DNA from: Burkholderia sp. Bp9142
GTDB taxonomy: Bacteria; Pseudomonadota; Gammaproteobacteria; Burkholderiales; Burkholderiaceae
Length of the DNA stretch: 64,000 nucleotides
Reading direction: 5' to 3'
Assembly (NCBI RefSeq): GCF_003853415.1
Contig: NZ_QTPP01000006.1
Coordinates: 204,415 to 268,414 of the forward strand
Of this stretch, positions 20,557 to 30,563 are shown piece after piece; position 1 is the first letter of the stretch, and each line of letters begins with the position of its first letter. The position numbers and the translations under genes are program-made. The notes under the pieces are model-generated. The model was not told where the DNA came from. It saw nothing but the letters and a program-made list of their open reading frames with translations, and did not search any database.

Positions 20557-20970
20557 TCAGTGGCAGTGGCCGTGCGGCGCGGAGGCCGCCGGCATCGGCG
20601 CGTCGCGCTCGACGCCCGCCGCCTTCAGTTTGTCGAAATAGTCGCGCCACAGCGCGTCCTGCTGCGTCGCCAGTTCGTACAGCAGGTCCCACGAGTAGAT
20701 ACCGGTCGAATGGCCGTCGGAGAACGTCGGCTGCAGCGCGTAGTTGCCCACGCCCTCGAGCGCGGTGATCGTCACCTCGCGCTTGCCGGTCTGCAGCGTC
20801 TCCTGGCCGGGCCCGTGGCCGCGCACCTCGGCCGACGGCGAACAGACGCGCATCAGCTCGAACGGAATCCGGTAACTCTCGCCGTTCGGGTACTGCAATT
20901 CGAGCACGCGCGACACCGCGTGCACGACGACGCCGGACGGAATCGGCGTCGTGGAAGTCAAACCGCTCAT
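20557..20970 (-). CDS. DUF971-domain protein
   Basis: A 137-aa protein with the DUF971 fold (also the N-terminal domain of gamma-butyrobetaine hydroxylases): [24 protein letters not shown] and [20 protein letters not shown] (given as two family landmarks). The C-terminus carries a His/Cys-containing tail (HGHCH) that might bind metal. Related proteins are linked to Fe-S or CoA biology, but the role here is unknown. Its start overlaps the HIT stop by 4 nt. Confidence 0.85.
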   Translation of the reverse strand: MSGLTSTTPIPSGVVVHAVSRVLELQYPNGESYRIPFELMRVCSPSAEVRGHGPGQETLQTGKREVTITALEGVGNYALQPTFSDGHSTGIYSWDLLYELATQQDALWRDYFDKLKAAGVERDAPMPAASAPHGHCH

Positions 20971-21410
20971 GGCTGCCTCGGATCGGTCGTTCGTTGAATT
21001 TCCTCGCGCACCGCATTGTGCAGCAGCGAGGCCTGCGCCGCGCGCGTGCGCAGCAGCGCCTCGGACACGCCGCGCTGGCGTGGCGCCCAGACGGGCTGCG
21101 GGAAATGGGCGTCGTTCGAGAAGCGCGGAATCACGTGCCAGTGCACGTGCGGCACCATGTTGCCGAGGCTCGCGAGATTCACCTTGTTCGGCTGCATCAC
21201 GCGGCGCACGGCCCGCTCCACCGCGTACACCACGCGCATCAGGTGTGCCCGCTCGGGCTCGCCGAGATCGGAGAACTCGGCCACGTGCGCGCCCCAGATC
21301 ACCCGGCAGAAGCCCGGGTACTCGTGCTCGCCCGCCGCGAGGACGACGCGCAGCATGTCGTCCTGCCAGAGCACCTCGCCGCCGTCTTCACGGCAAAACA
21401 CACATTCCAT
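20967..21410 (-). CDS. HIT-family protein
   Basis: A 147-aa histidine-triad nucleotide hydrolase/transferase. The triad HVHWHVIP is complete, and an N-terminal CVFC pair may bind zinc. The start at 21410 has GGGAG 5 nt upstream; an ATG four codons earlier lacks spacing. It is coupled by ATGA overlap to the DUF971 gene. Confidence 0.9.
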   Translation of the reverse strand: MECVFCREDGGEVLWQDDMLRVVLAAGEHEYPGFCRVIWGAHVAEFSDLGEPERAHLMRVVYAVERAVRRVMQPNKVNLASLGNMVPHVHWHVIPRFSNDAHFPQPVWAPRQRGVSEALLRTRAAQASLLHNAVREEIQRTTDPRQP

Positions 21411-21428
21411 CGTCGCTCCCATGTGGGC

Positions 21429-21456
21429 GGGCGCCGGCGCTCATGCGCCGGCGCCC
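21429..21456. other. Strong hairpin before the HIT gene
   Basis: A perfect 12-bp GC-only stem (core GCGCCGGCGC twice) with a TCAT tetraloop, between the stop of the FAD/Fe-S oxidoreductase and the HIT start. There is no T-tract, so termination would need Rho; it may be a processing or pausing structure. Confidence 0.5.
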
Positions 21457-21495
21457 GCTCATCCCTAGCCCGGCCGGGCGGTCATCATGCCCGCA

Positions 21496-24400
21496 TTAGA
21501 CCAGCACGCGCTCGATCCCGCCATTGTTCGCGTGTGCGACATAGTCGGCCATCCAGTTCTCGCCGAGCACCTGGCGCGCGATTTCGACGACGATGTAGTC
21601 GGCCTCGATGTTCGCATCCTCGTTGTAGCGCGACAGGCCCTGCAGGCACGACGGGCAGCTCGTCAGGATCTTCACGTCCGGGCCGTTCGCGGCCGCGGCC
21701 GACGCCGGCGCGCTGCCGGCCACGACCGGGATGCTGCGCAGCTTGGCGGCCCCCTTGCGGATCTCCTCTTCCTTGCGGAAGCGGACCTGCGTCGAGATGT
21801 CCGGACGCGTGACCGCGAGCGTGCCCGATTCGCCGCAGCAGCGCTCGTTCTTCTCGATCCGGTAGCCGTCCTTCTCCGCGCCCATCAGTTCGTTGACGAG
21901 CTTCACCGGGTCCATCGTCTTGATCGGCGTGTGGCACGGGTCGTGATACATGTAGCGCGTGCCCGTCACGCCGTCGAGCTTCATCCCCTTCTCGAGCAGG
22001 AACTCGTGGATGTCGATGATCCGGCAGCCCGGGAAGATCTTGTCGAATTCATAGCCCGCGAGCTGGTCGTAGCAGGTGCCGCACGACACGACCACCGTCT
22101 TGATGTCGAGGTAGTTCAGCGTGTTCGCGACGCGGTGGAACAGCACGCGGTTGTCGGTGACGATCTTCTCGGCCTTGTCGTACTGGCCCGAGCCGCGCTG
22201 CGGATAACCGCAGCACAGGTAGCCCGGCGGCAAGACGGTCTGCACGCCGGCTTCCCACAGCATCGCCTGCGTCGCGAGGCCGACCTGCGAGAACAGGCGC
22301 TCGGAGCCGCAGCCCGGGAAGTAGAACACCGCTTCCGAATCGACGGTCGTCGACTTCGGGTTGCGGATGATCGGCACGATCTTGTTGTCCTCGATGTCGA
22401 GCAGCGCGCGCGCCGTCTTCTTCGGCAGGTTGCCCGGCATCTTCTTGTTGACGAAGTGGATCACCTGCTCGACGACGGGCGGCTTGCCGACCGTTGCCGG
22501 CGGGTGCTGCGTCTGCTTCGTCACGACCTTCTTCAGCATGTCGTTCGCGAAGCGCTGCACCTTGTAGCCGACGCCCATCATCACGCCGCGCGCGGCGTTG
22601 ATCGTCTGCGGATTGGTCGCGTTCAGGAAGAACATGCCCGCCGCATTGCCGGCGTTGAACTTCTTCTTGCCCATCTTGCGCAACAGGTTGCGCATGTTCA
22701 TCGTGACGTCGCCGAAGTCGATCTTCACCGGGCACGGCGTCGCGCACTTGTGGCACACCGTGCAGTGGTCGGCCACGTCGTTGAACTCGTCCCAGTGCTT
22801 GATCGACACGCCGCGGCGCGTCTGTTCCTCGTACAGGAACGCCTCGACCAAGAGCGAGGTCGCGAGGATCTTGTTGCGCGGGCTGTACAGCAGGTTCGCG
22901 CGCGGCACGTGGGTCGCGCACACCGGCTTGCACTTGCCGCAGCGCAGGCAGTCCTTCACCGAATCGGCGATCGCGCCGATGTCGGACTGCTGCATGATCA
23001 GCGACTCGTAGCCCATCAGCCCGAAGCTCGGCGTGTACGCGTTGCGAAGATCGGCGCCGTCGAGCAGCTTGCCCTTGTTGAAGCGGCCGTTCGGGTCGAC
23101 GCGCTGCTTGTACGCGCGGAATTCGGCGATCTCGTCGTCGGTCAGGAACTCGAGCTTCGTGATGCCGATCCCGTGCTCGCCGGAGATCACGCCGTCGAGC
23201 GAGCGCGCGAGCGTCATGATGCGCGCAACCGCCGCGTGCGCATCCTGCAGCATCTCGTAGTTGTCGGAGTTGACCGGCAGGTTGGTGTGGACGTTGCCGT
23301 CGCCCGCGTGCATGTGCAGCGCGACGAACACGCGGCCGCGCAGCACCTGCTTGTGGATCGCCTGCGCTTCGTCGAGGATCTGCTTGAACGCGCCGCCGTT
23401 GAAGATCGCGCGCAGCTCCGCGCGGATCTCCTGCTTCCACGAGATGCGGACCGTGCGGTCCTGCGTGATGTGGAACACGGTCGCGCCCGGCTGCTCGTCC
23501 GCACGGTCGGCGAACTTCTCGGCGAGCGCCTCGTAACCGAGCTGCACGAGGTAGTGCTGCGCCTCGCGCAGCGGCTGGTCGAGCCGGTCGCGCACGAATT
23601 CCCAGCGCGCGCGCACGCGCTTGAGCAACTCCAGCGCCTGCTGGACACGATCCTCGAGCAGTTCGGCGCTCGGGATCTCGTTCGCGTCGTCGGTCTTGCC
23701 GAGCGGCAGGTTGCCGGCGCGGAAAAACGCCTCGAGCGCGTCGACGAGCTGCAGCTTGTTCTTCAGCGACAGCTCGATGTTGATCCGCTCGATGCCGTCG
23801 GTGTACTCGCCCATCCGGTTCAGCGGGATGACGACGTCTTCGTTGATCTTGAACGCGTTCGTGTGCTTCGCGATCGCGGCCGTGCGGCTGCGGTCGAGCC
23901 AGAAGCGCTTGCGCGCCTCCGCGCTGATCGCGACGAAGCCTTCGCCGCTCTTGCCGTTCGCCATCCGGATCACTTCGGATGTCGCGTGCGCGACCGCATC
24001 TGCGTCATCGCCGACGATGTCGCCGATCAGCACCATCTTGGGGAATGCGTTGCGCTTGCTCTTGGTCGCGTAGCCGACCGCGCGCAGGTAGCGCTCGTCG
24101 AGGTGCTCGAGGCCCGCGAGGATCGCGCCGCCCTGCTTCGACGTCTCGAACAGGTAGTCCTTGATCTCGACGATGCTCGGGATCGCCTCGCGCGCCTGGC
24201 CGAAGAACTCGAGGCAGACGGTGCGCGTGTGCGCGGGCATCTTGTGCAGCACCCAGCGCGCGGACGTGATCAGCCCGTCGCAGCCTTCCTTCTGCACGCC
24301 CGGCAGGCCCGCGAGGAACTTGTCGGTCACGTCCTTGCCGAGGCCTTCCTTGCGGAACCGGCGGCCTTCGATCTCGAGCATCTCGGTCTTCAGCAGCTTC

Positions 24401-25518
24401 TCGCCCGGCGCATGCGCACCGTCGAACCACTTCAGCTCGAAACGCGCGACCGCGATGTCGTGGATCTTGCCCTGGTTGTGCTCGTGGCGCGTGACTTCGA
24501 GCCAGTTGCCGTCCGGGTCGACCATCCGCCACCACGCCAGGTTGTCGAGCGCGGTGCCCCACAGCACGGCCTTCTTGCCGCCGGCGTTCATCGCGACGTT
24601 GCCGCCGATGCACGACGCGTCGAGCGAGGTCGGATCGACCGCGAACACGTAGCCGGCCGCCTCGGCCGCCTCGGTCACGCGGCGCGTGACGACGCCCGCG
24701 CCGGAGAAGATCGTCGGCACCTTGTGCGCGACGCCCGGCAGCTCGGTGAGTTCGACCGCGCCGAGCTGTTCGAGCTTCTCGGTGTTGATCACCGCGGAGA
24801 ACGGCGTGAGCGGCACCGCGCCGCCCGTATAGCCGGTGCCGCCGCCGCGCGGGATCACGGTCAGGCCGAGCTCGAAGCAGGCCTTGATCAGCCCCGCGAT
24901 CTCGGCTTCGGTATCGGGGGTCAGCACGACGAACGGGTATTCGACGCGCCAGTCGGTCGCGTCGGTCACGTGCGACACGCGCGACAGCCCGTCGAAGCGG
25001 ATATTGTCCTTCTGCGTGCAGCGGCCGAGCGCCTTGGTCGCGCGGCGGCGCAGGTCGGCCATCTTGTCGAATTCGTCGGCGAACTCGTCGACCGCGCGCT
25101 GCGCGGCGGCCTCGAGCATCTCGACGCGTCCGGCGCGTTCGCGGCCCGCGTCGTCGTGGTGCGCGGTCAGGTCGGCGCGGCGGCGCTTGCCGATCTCGGT
25201 CAGGCGGTGGTTCAGCGCCTCGATCAGGAGCGCGCGGCGCTTCGGGTTGTCGAGCAGGTCGTCCTGCAGGTACGGGTTGCGGCGCACGACCCAGATGTCG
25301 CCGAGCACTTCATACAGCATCCGTGCCGAGCGGCCCGTGCGGCGTTCGGCGCGCAGCTCGTCGAGTACCGACCACGCCTCCTCGCCGAGCAGGCGGATCA
25401 CGATCTCGCGGTCGGAGAAGGACGTGTAGTTGTAGGGGATCTCGCGCAGTCGGGGCGCGGGGTCGGCGGCGACGGCGGCGGCCGCGCCATGCGGATCGAA
25501 AACTTGTGGTGCGTTCAT
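21496..25518 (-). CDS. DUF3683 FAD-linked oxidoreductase with Fe-S and CCG domains
   Basis: A 1340-aa multi-domain flavoprotein. In order: a DUF3683 N-terminal region (about 1-190); an FAD_binding_4 domain ([17 protein letters not shown] near 230); a GlcD-type FAD oxidase C-terminal domain ([15 protein letters not shown]); two ferredoxin clusters ([11 protein letters not shown] and [11 protein letters not shown]); and cysteine-rich CCG domains as in GlcF/HdrB ([33 protein letters not shown]). It thus fuses the pieces of a D-2-hydroxyacid dehydrogenase (GlcD plus GlcF). Likely substrates are D-lactate, glycolate or 2-hydroxyglutarate, with electrons passing to quinone. The substrate is inferred from the architecture. 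Confidence 0.9.
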   Translation of the reverse strand: MNAPQVFDPHGAAAAVAADPAPRLREIPYNYTSFSDREIVIRLLGEEAWSVLDELRAERRTGRSARMLYEVLGDIWVVRRNPYLQDDLLDNPKRRALLIEALNHRLTEIGKRRRADLTAHHDDAGRERAGRVEMLEAAAQRAVDEFADEFDKMADLRRRATKALGRCTQKDNIRFDGLSRVSHVTDATDWRVEYPFVVLTPDTEAEIAGLIKACFELGLTVIPRGGGTGYTGGAVPLTPFSAVINTEKLEQLGAVELTELPGVAHKVPTIFSGAGVVTRRVTEAAEAAGYVFAVDPTSLDASCIGGNVAMNAGGKKAVLWGTALDNLAWWRMVDPDGNWLEVTRHEHNQGKIHDIAVARFELKWFDGAHAPGEKLLKTEMLEIEGRRFRKEGLGKDVTDKFLAGLPGVQKEGCDGLITSARWVLHKMPAHTRTVCLEFFGQAREAIPSIVEIKDYLFETSKQGGAILAGLEHLDERYLRAVGYATKSKRNAFPKMVLIGDIVGDDADAVAHATSEVIRMANGKSGEGFVAISAEARKRFWLDRSRTAAIAKHTNAFKINEDVVIPLNRMGEYTDGIERINIELSLKNKLQLVDALEAFFRAGNLPLGKTDDANEIPSAELLEDRVQQALELLKRVRARWEFVRDRLDQPLREAQHYLVQLGYEALAEKFADRADEQPGATVFHITQDRTVRISWKQEIRAELRAIFNGGAFKQILDEAQAIHKQVLRGRVFVALHMHAGDGNVHTNLPVNSDNYEMLQDAHAAVARIMTLARSLDGVISGEHGIGITKLEFLTDDEIAEFRAYKQRVDPNGRFNKGKLLDGADLRNAYTPSFGLMGYESLIMQQSDIGAIADSVKDCLRCGKCKPVCATHVPRANLLYSPRNKILATSLLVEAFLYEEQTRRGVSIKHWDEFNDVADHCTVCHKCATPCPVKIDFGDVTMNMRNLLRKMGKKKFNAGNAAGMFFLNATNPQTINAARGVMMGVGYKVQRFANDMLKKVVTKQTQHPPATVGKPPVVEQVIHFVNKKMPGNLPKKTARALLDIEDNKIVPIIRNPKSTTVDSEAVFYFPGCGSERLFSQVGLATQAMLWEAGVQTVLPPGYLCCGYPQRGSGQYDKAEKIVTDNRVLFHRVANTLNYLDIKTVVVSCGTCYDQLAGYEFDKIFPGCRIIDIHEFLLEKGMKLDGVTGTRYMYHDPCHTPIKTMDPVKLVNELMGAEKDGYRIEKNERCCGESGTLAVTRPDISTQVRFRKEEEIRKGAAKLRSIPVVAGSAPASAAAANGPDVKILTSCPSCLQGLSRYNEDANIEADYIVVEIARQVLGENWMADYVAHANNGGIERVLV

Positions 25519-26093
25519 GTTCGGACGACTCGGAGGGCCGATACACCGTGCACGGGCGTCGGCAAGCGCGTAGGCGCAATCTTGGGGAAATCTGTTCTGG
25601 TGCCAGGCGCGCGACTATCTCGCATGGGGCCGGAGCGGGTCTGGACTCACCGTTCCGGGCCGGCAGGGCCTGGCGGCACTCGGGGCCATCAGCACGATCG
25701 CGCGCGGCGCGCATGCCGCTGCGCCGCGGGGCTGGCTGCGCGCGGCGACGGCTTCAACGGAGCGATCCGAGGGTGCCTCTGCATCTTCCGATCCTTGATT
25801 CAAAACGGAATTCTAACCCATGATCGGCCCATGCGTGACACGCCGGACAGGCCGTGGGGCTATCGCCGCAACCCGCGCCAGGCCTGGTTCGGCACGATTT
25901 TACGCCGGGATTCGCCATCCGTCCGGTCGGTAACCGCGCGGTTAAACCGGTAAAAAGGGGCGCGCCACGCGGCAAACACGCCCGCCGCCCCGGTTCCGCG
26001 ACGGTGCGCCCGGCATGCCGCTTGCGTGCGGGCGGACCCTTGGCGCTATCATTGATCCTTTACCGTCTGCTTCCGCACTGCACGCGAGCGCCC
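25519..26093. other. Divergent intergenic region between the FAD oxidoreductase and ilvA
   Basis: 575 bases without a credible gene. It must hold promoters for both divergent genes. A perfect 14-bp palindrome lies at 25931-25944 beside an AT-richer pocket (25780-25820). A weak AT-rich segment just before ilvA (26048-26070) could be its promoter. Confidence 0.45.
25931..25944. promoter_or_regulatory. 14-bp palindrome upstream of ilvA, possible operator
   Basis: TAACCGCGCGGTTA reads the same on both strands. It is about 150 nt upstream of the ilvA start in the divergent promoter region. No regulator is encoded next to it. It could instead be a chance GC-rich palindrome. Confidence 0.3.
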
Positions 26094-27617
26094 ATGGCAT
26101 CCCACGATTACCTGAAGAAAATCCTCACCGCGCGCGTCTACGACGTCGCGCTCGAGACGGAACTCGAACCCGCCCGCAACCTGTCGGCCCGGCTGCGCAA
26201 CCCCGTCTACCTGAAGCGCGAGGACAACCAGCCGGTGTTCTCGTTCAAGCTGCGCGGCGCGTACAACAAGATGGCGCACATTCCGGCCGATGCGCTCGCG
26301 CGCGGCGTGATTACGGCGTCGGCAGGCAACCACGCGCAGGGCGTCGCGTTCTCGGCGGCCCGGATGGGCATCAAGGCCGTGATCGTCGTGCCCGTCACGA
26401 CGCCGCAGGTGAAGGTCGATGCGGTGCGCACGCACGGCGGCCCGAGCGTCGAGGTGATCCAGGCGGGCGAGTCGTACAGCGATGCATACGCGCATGCAGT
26501 CAAGGTGCAGGCGGAACGCGACCTCACGTTCGTCCACCCGTTCGACGATCCGTACGTGATCGCCGGCCAGGGCACCATCGCGATGGAAATCCTGCGTCAG
26601 CACCAGGGCCCGATTCACGCGATCTTCGTGCCGATCGGCGGCGGCGGGCTCGCGGCCGGCGTGGCTGCCTATGTAAAAGCGGTGCGGCCGGAGATCAAGG
26701 TGTTCGGCGTGCAGGCCGAGGATTCGTGCGCGATGGCGCAATCGCTGCAAAAAGGCGAGCGCGTCGAGCTGGCCGAGGTCGGCCTGTTCGCGGACGGCAC
26801 CGCGGTGAAGCTCGTCGGCGAGGAAACCTTCCGGCTCTGCCGCGAATTCCTCGACGGCGTCGTGACCGTCGACACCGACGCGCTGTGCGCGGCGATCAAG
26901 GACGTGTTCCAGGACACGCGCAGCGTGCTCGAGCCGTCCGGCGCGCTCGCGGTCGCCGGCGCGAAACGCTATGCCGAACGCGAAGGGATCGAGAACCAGA
27001 CGCTCGTCGCGGTCACGTCCGGCGCGAACATGAACTTCGACCGGATGCGCTTCGTTGCCGAGCGCGCGGAAGTCGGCGAGGCACGCGAGGCCGTGTTCGC
27101 GGTCACGATCCCCGAGGAACGCGGCAGCTTCAAGCGCTTCTGCTCGCTCGTCGGCGATCGCAACGTGACCGAGTTCAATTACCGGATCGCCGATGCGCAA
27201 TCCGCGCACATCTTCGTCGGCGTGCAGATCAAGCGGCGCGGCGAATCGGCCGAGATCGCCGCGAACTTCGAGTCGCACGGCTTCCAGACCGTCGACCTGA
27301 CGCACGACGAGCTGTCGAAGGAGCATATCCGCTACATGGTGGGCGGCCGCTCGCCGCTCGCGCTCGATGAACGCCTGTTCCGCTTCGAATTCCCGGAACG
27401 GCCGGGCGCGCTGATGAAGTTCCTGTCGTCGATGGCGCCGGACTGGAACATCAGCCTGTTCCACTACCGCAACCAGGGCGCGGACTACAGCTCGATCCTC
27501 GTCGGGCTGCAGGTGCCGCAGGCCGATCATGCCGAGTTCGAACGCTTCCTCGCCGCGCTCGGCTATCCGTATGTCGAAGAGAGCGCCAATCCGGCCTACC
27601 GCCTCTTCCTGTCGTAA
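26094..27617 (+). CDS. ilvA: Threonine ammonia-lyase, biosynthetic
   Basis: PLP enzyme converting threonine to 2-oxobutanoate, the first step of isoleucine synthesis. 507 aa. The start MASHDYLKKI fits family N-termini; the longer open frame upstream is Arg-rich non-coding. The PLP lysine is K52 in SFKLRGAYNK, the phosphate-binding loop is GGGGLAAG, and two C-terminal ACT-like regulatory domains (about residues 330-507) mark the isoleucine-inhibited biosynthetic form rather than the catabolic one. queF follows after 12 nt. Confidence 0.96.
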   Translation: MASHDYLKKILTARVYDVALETELEPARNLSARLRNPVYLKREDNQPVFSFKLRGAYNKMAHIPADALARGVITASAGNHAQGVAFSAARMGIKAVIVVPVTTPQVKVDAVRTHGGPSVEVIQAGESYSDAYAHAVKVQAERDLTFVHPFDDPYVIAGQGTIAMEILRQHQGPIHAIFVPIGGGGLAAGVAAYVKAVRPEIKVFGVQAEDSCAMAQSLQKGERVELAEVGLFADGTAVKLVGEETFRLCREFLDGVVTVDTDALCAAIKDVFQDTRSVLEPSGALAVAGAKRYAEREGIENQTLVAVTSGANMNFDRMRFVAERAEVGEAREAVFAVTIPEERGSFKRFCSLVGDRNVTEFNYRIADAQSAHIFVGVQIKRRGESAEIAANFESHGFQTVDLTHDELSKEHIRYMVGGRSPLALDERLFRFEFPERPGALMKFLSSMAPDWNISLFHYRNQGADYSSILVGLQVPQADHAEFERFLAALGYPYVEESANPAYRLFLS

Positions 27618-27629
27618 AGGCGTCACGCA

Positions 27630-28454
27630 ATGAATCCCGAACATTCCCCGCTCGGCAAGGCCACCGTCTACGCAGCCCGGTACGACGCGTCGCTGCTGTT
27701 TCCGATCCCGCGCGCCGGAGCGCGCGAGCAGCTCGGCATCACGTCGGCGCTGCCGTTCTTCGGCACCGACATCTGGAATGCGTACGAGCTGTCGTGGCTC
27801 AACGCGCGCGGCAAGCCGCAGCTCGCGGTCGCGACGTTCTTCGTGCCGGCCGAATCGCCGAACATCGTCGAATCGAAGTCGTTCAAGCTGTATCTCGGCG
27901 CGTTCGCGCAATCGAAGTTCGACTCGGTCGACGCGGTGCGCGACGTGTTGAAGCGCGACGTGTCGGCCGCGTGCGGCGCGAGCGTGTCGGTACAGCTCGT
28001 GTCGCCGCATGATTTCGGCAAGCTCGAGATGGAGGAGCTCGACGGGCTGTCGCTCGACCGGCTCGACCTCGACACCGACGTGTACGAACCCGATCCGTCG
28101 CTGCTGTCGGCCGCCCAGGACGAAGCGCCGGTCGAGGAGACGCTCGTGTCCGACCTGCTGCGCTCGAACTGCCCGGTCACCGGCCAGCCCGACTGGGGCA
28201 GCGTGCAGATCCACTACGTCGGCCCGCAGATCGACCATGCGGGCCTGCTGCGCTACATCATCTCGTTTCGCAATCACACGGGCTTTCACGAGCAGTGCGT
28301 CGAGCGCATCTTCCTCGACATCCTGCACGCATGCAAACCGGTGAAGCTCGCGGTGTACGCGCGCTATACGCGCCGCGGCGGGCTCGACATCAACCCGTTC
28401 CGCACGAACTACAACCAGCCGATGCCGGACAACGCGCGGACTGCGCGGCAGTGA
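27630..28454 (+). CDS. queF: NADPH-dependent 7-cyano-7-deazaguanine reductase
   Basis: A 274-aa enzyme that reduces preQ0 to preQ1 for queuosine in tRNA; the long two-domain (YqfF-like N plus C) form found in proteobacteria. The NADPH motif ESKSFKLY is at residues 81-88, the catalytic Cys is C181 ([10 protein letters not shown]) with D188, and [10 protein letters not shown] is present. It is co-transcribed with ilvA and closed by a terminator. Confidence 0.96.
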   Translation: MNPEHSPLGKATVYAARYDASLLFPIPRAGAREQLGITSALPFFGTDIWNAYELSWLNARGKPQLAVATFFVPAESPNIVESKSFKLYLGAFAQSKFDSVDAVRDVLKRDVSAACGASVSVQLVSPHDFGKLEMEELDGLSLDRLDLDTDVYEPDPSLLSAAQDEAPVEETLVSDLLRSNCPVTGQPDWGSVQIHYVGPQIDHAGLLRYIISFRNHTGFHEQCVERIFLDILHACKPVKLAVYARYTRRGGLDINPFRTNYNQPMPDNARTARQ

Positions 28455-28503
28455 CACGCGCCGGCAGGCGATAGCGGCCAGCGGTCGCGGCCCACCCGAA
28501 ACG

Positions 28504-28541
28504 AAACAGCCCCGCCGGCTCGCGCCGGCGGGGCTGTTTTT
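28504..28541 (+). terminator. Rho-independent terminator after queF
   Basis: A 16-bp perfect stem (AAACAGCCCCGCCGGC with its complement) with a TCGC loop, followed by a T-run. It sits between the convergent queF and RidA genes and, having three A residues at its foot, may serve both. Confidence 0.9.
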
Positions 28542-28563
28542 CCGTGCGCGGGAAGCGCGCGCG

Positions 28564-28950
28564 TTACTTCGCAGGCGCCTTGTAAGCGATGCAGTCGACC
28601 TCGACCTTGCAGTCGATGACCATGCTCGACTGCACGCACGCGCGGGCCGGCGGATGCTCGCCGAAGTACGACACGAACACCTTGTTGAACGACGCGAAAT
28701 CGCGTGCGTCGTCGAGCCACACGCCGCAGCGCACGACGTGCTCGAGACCGTAGCCGGCTTCCTTCAGGATCGCGATCACGTTCTCGATCGTCTGCTTCGA
28801 CTGCGTGACGATCCCGCCTTCGACGACCTCGCCGTTCACCATCGGCGTCTGGCCCGACACGTACAGCCAGCCGTCGGCCTCGACCGCGCGTGCAAACGGC
28901 ATCACCTGGCCGCCGGTACCCTTCGCCTCGCCTACGCCATATCGCTTCAT
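28564..28950 (-). CDS. RidA-family imine/enamine deaminase
   Basis: A 128-aa protein of the RidA/YER057c/UK114 family, which hydrolyses reactive 2-aminoacrylate-type intermediates released by PLP enzymes. The start MKRYGVGEAK has AGGAG 7 nt upstream. The substrate-binding arginine lies in PPARACVQ. The residue corresponding to the conserved E120 of E. coli RidA is Asp here (KVEVDCIA), so this may be a RidA subfamily (Rid2-7) member. It precedes no gene on its strand but follows the D-amino-acid deacylase gene by about 130 nt. Confidence 0.85.
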   Translation of the reverse strand: MKRYGVGEAKGTGGQVMPFARAVEADGWLYVSGQTPMVNGEVVEGGIVTQSKQTIENVIAILKEAGYGLEHVVRCGVWLDDARDFASFNKVFVSYFGEHPPARACVQSSMVIDCKVEVDCIAYKAPAK

Positions 28951-29079
28951 CGTTTCACTCCTGGTTTGTCGACCGGCATCGGCGCGCAAGCGTCAGCGCC
29001 CGCACCAGTCCCATGCAACGCACGGTTGCGGATGCGCGCACCGACATGGCGCACGCGGCAAATCGGATCGGGACCGCGT

Positions 29080-30561
29080 TCAGAACGCGGCGTCGGCCCC
29101 CACCGGCACGCGCTCGCCGCGCGCGACGAAGCCGCCGGCGCGCGCGCCGGTCGGCTGGCCGTTCTCGTAGGTCAGCACGCCGTTCACCCATACCGCGTCG
29201 ATCCCGTGCGCGGGCTGCTGCGGCTGCTCGAACGTCGCGGCATCGAGCACGCGCGCCGGATCGAACAGCACGAGATCCGCGTGGTAGCCGACGTGCACTT
29301 CGCCGCGCCGCGCGATCCCGTAGCGGCGCGCGGACAGCGACGTCATCTTGCGGATCGCCTCCTCGAGCGGCAGCAGGTTCGTGTCGCGCACGTAATGGCC
29401 GAGCACGCGCGGGAACGCGCCCCACAGCCGCGGGTGCGGCAGCGGATCGTTCGGCAGGCCGTCGGAGCCGACCATCGTCGCCGGGTGCGACAGGATCCGG
29501 CGCACGTCGTCCTCGGACATGTTGTGGTACACGGCGCCGGCCGGGCGGATGCGCTGCGCGGCTTCCTGCTCGGTCACGCCCCACTCCGCCGCGATCGCCT
29601 TCAGCAGCTTGCCCGCCACTTCCGGATGCGGCTCCGACCATGTGATCGTGATGTCGATGTCGCCCGTCACCTGCTTCAGGTCGAGCGTCGACGAGCTGCG
29701 GCTGTACGGATAGCAGTCGCAGCCGACCGGCTGGTAGCGGCGCGCGCCTTCGAGCGATGCGAGCACCTCGGTGCTGCGCCCCCAGTTCGACGGGCCCGCG
29801 CATTTCAGGTGCGAGATCACGACCGGCACCTGCGCGTGACGGCCGACGCGGTAGGCCTCGTCCATCGCGTCGAGGATCGCGTCGAACTCCGTGCGCATGT
29901 GGGTCGTGTACAGCGCGCCCGCATTCGCGAGCGGCTCGGCAAGCGCCATCACCTCCTCGGCCGGCGCCGCGAATGCAGAGCCGTACGCAAGGCCCGACGA
30001 CAGCCCGAGCGCGCCGTTCGCGAGCGCCTCTTCGAGCTGCGTGCGCATCCCGGCGATTTCGCCGTCGGTCGCCGCGCGGTCGAGGCGGTCCATCTGGTTG
30101 TTGCGCAGCGCGGTGTGCCCGACGAGCGCCGCGACGTTCACGGCCGGGCGCGCATCGTTCACGGCCGCGACATAGGCGGCGAAGGTCGGGTAGCGGAACG
30201 CGTCGCGATCGCCGAGCAGGTTCATCGGGTCGGGCGGATCGCCCGCGAGCGTCACCGGCGACGCGCTGATCCCGCAGTTGCCGACGATCACGGTCGTCAC
30301 GCCCTGCGAGATCTTCGGCAGCATCTCCGGCGCGCGGATCACGTGCGTGTCGTCGTGTGTGTGGACGTCGACGAAGCCCGGCGCGAGCGCGCGGCCGTTC
30401 GCATCGACGACCGTCTCGGCGAGCCAGTTCGACAGGTTGCCGATCGCCGCGATCACGCCGTTGCGGATCGCGACGTCGCGCGTGACGGGCGGTGCGCCGG
30501 TGCCGTCGTACAGCTGCGCGCCGACGATCAGCGTATCGGCGGCTTCGGGATGCGAATGCAT
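29080..30561 (-). CDS. N-acyl-D-amino-acid deacylase (D-aminoacylase)
   Basis: A 493-aa amidohydrolase-superfamily zinc enzyme that releases D-amino acids from their N-acyl forms. The metal motif DVHTHDD, the GNCGIS cysteine ligand, SSGLAYGSAF, TTHMRTE, ISHLKCAG and GSDGLPNDP follow the D-aminoacylase pattern. The chosen ATG (MHSHPEAADT) comes 2 nt after the stop of the RpiR regulator gene, so the two are one operon. The divergent neighbour is a PLP enzyme for D-amino acids, which supports the assignment. Confidence 0.9.
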   Translation of the reverse strand: MHSHPEAADTLIVGAQLYDGTGAPPVTRDVAIRNGVIAAIGNLSNWLAETVVDANGRALAPGFVDVHTHDDTHVIRAPEMLPKISQGVTTVIVGNCGISASPVTLAGDPPDPMNLLGDRDAFRYPTFAAYVAAVNDARPAVNVAALVGHTALRNNQMDRLDRAATDGEIAGMRTQLEEALANGALGLSSGLAYGSAFAAPAEEVMALAEPLANAGALYTTHMRTEFDAILDAMDEAYRVGRHAQVPVVISHLKCAGPSNWGRSTEVLASLEGARRYQPVGCDCYPYSRSSSTLDLKQVTGDIDITITWSEPHPEVAGKLLKAIAAEWGVTEQEAAQRIRPAGAVYHNMSEDDVRRILSHPATMVGSDGLPNDPLPHPRLWGAFPRVLGHYVRDTNLLPLEEAIRKMTSLSARRYGIARRGEVHVGYHADLVLFDPARVLDAATFEQPQQPAHGIDAVWVNGVLTYENGQPTGARAGGFVARGERVPVGADAAF

Positions 30562-30563
30562 GG

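Noticed and set aside
21487..25953. Very long plus-strand frame opposite the giant oxidoreductase
   Set aside because: Arg/His/Asp-rich translation with no domain; it is the GC-rich complement of a well-supported minus-strand gene.
27618..27629. preQ1 riboswitch in front of queF
   Set aside because: Only 12 bases separate ilvA and queF; no room for an aptamer.
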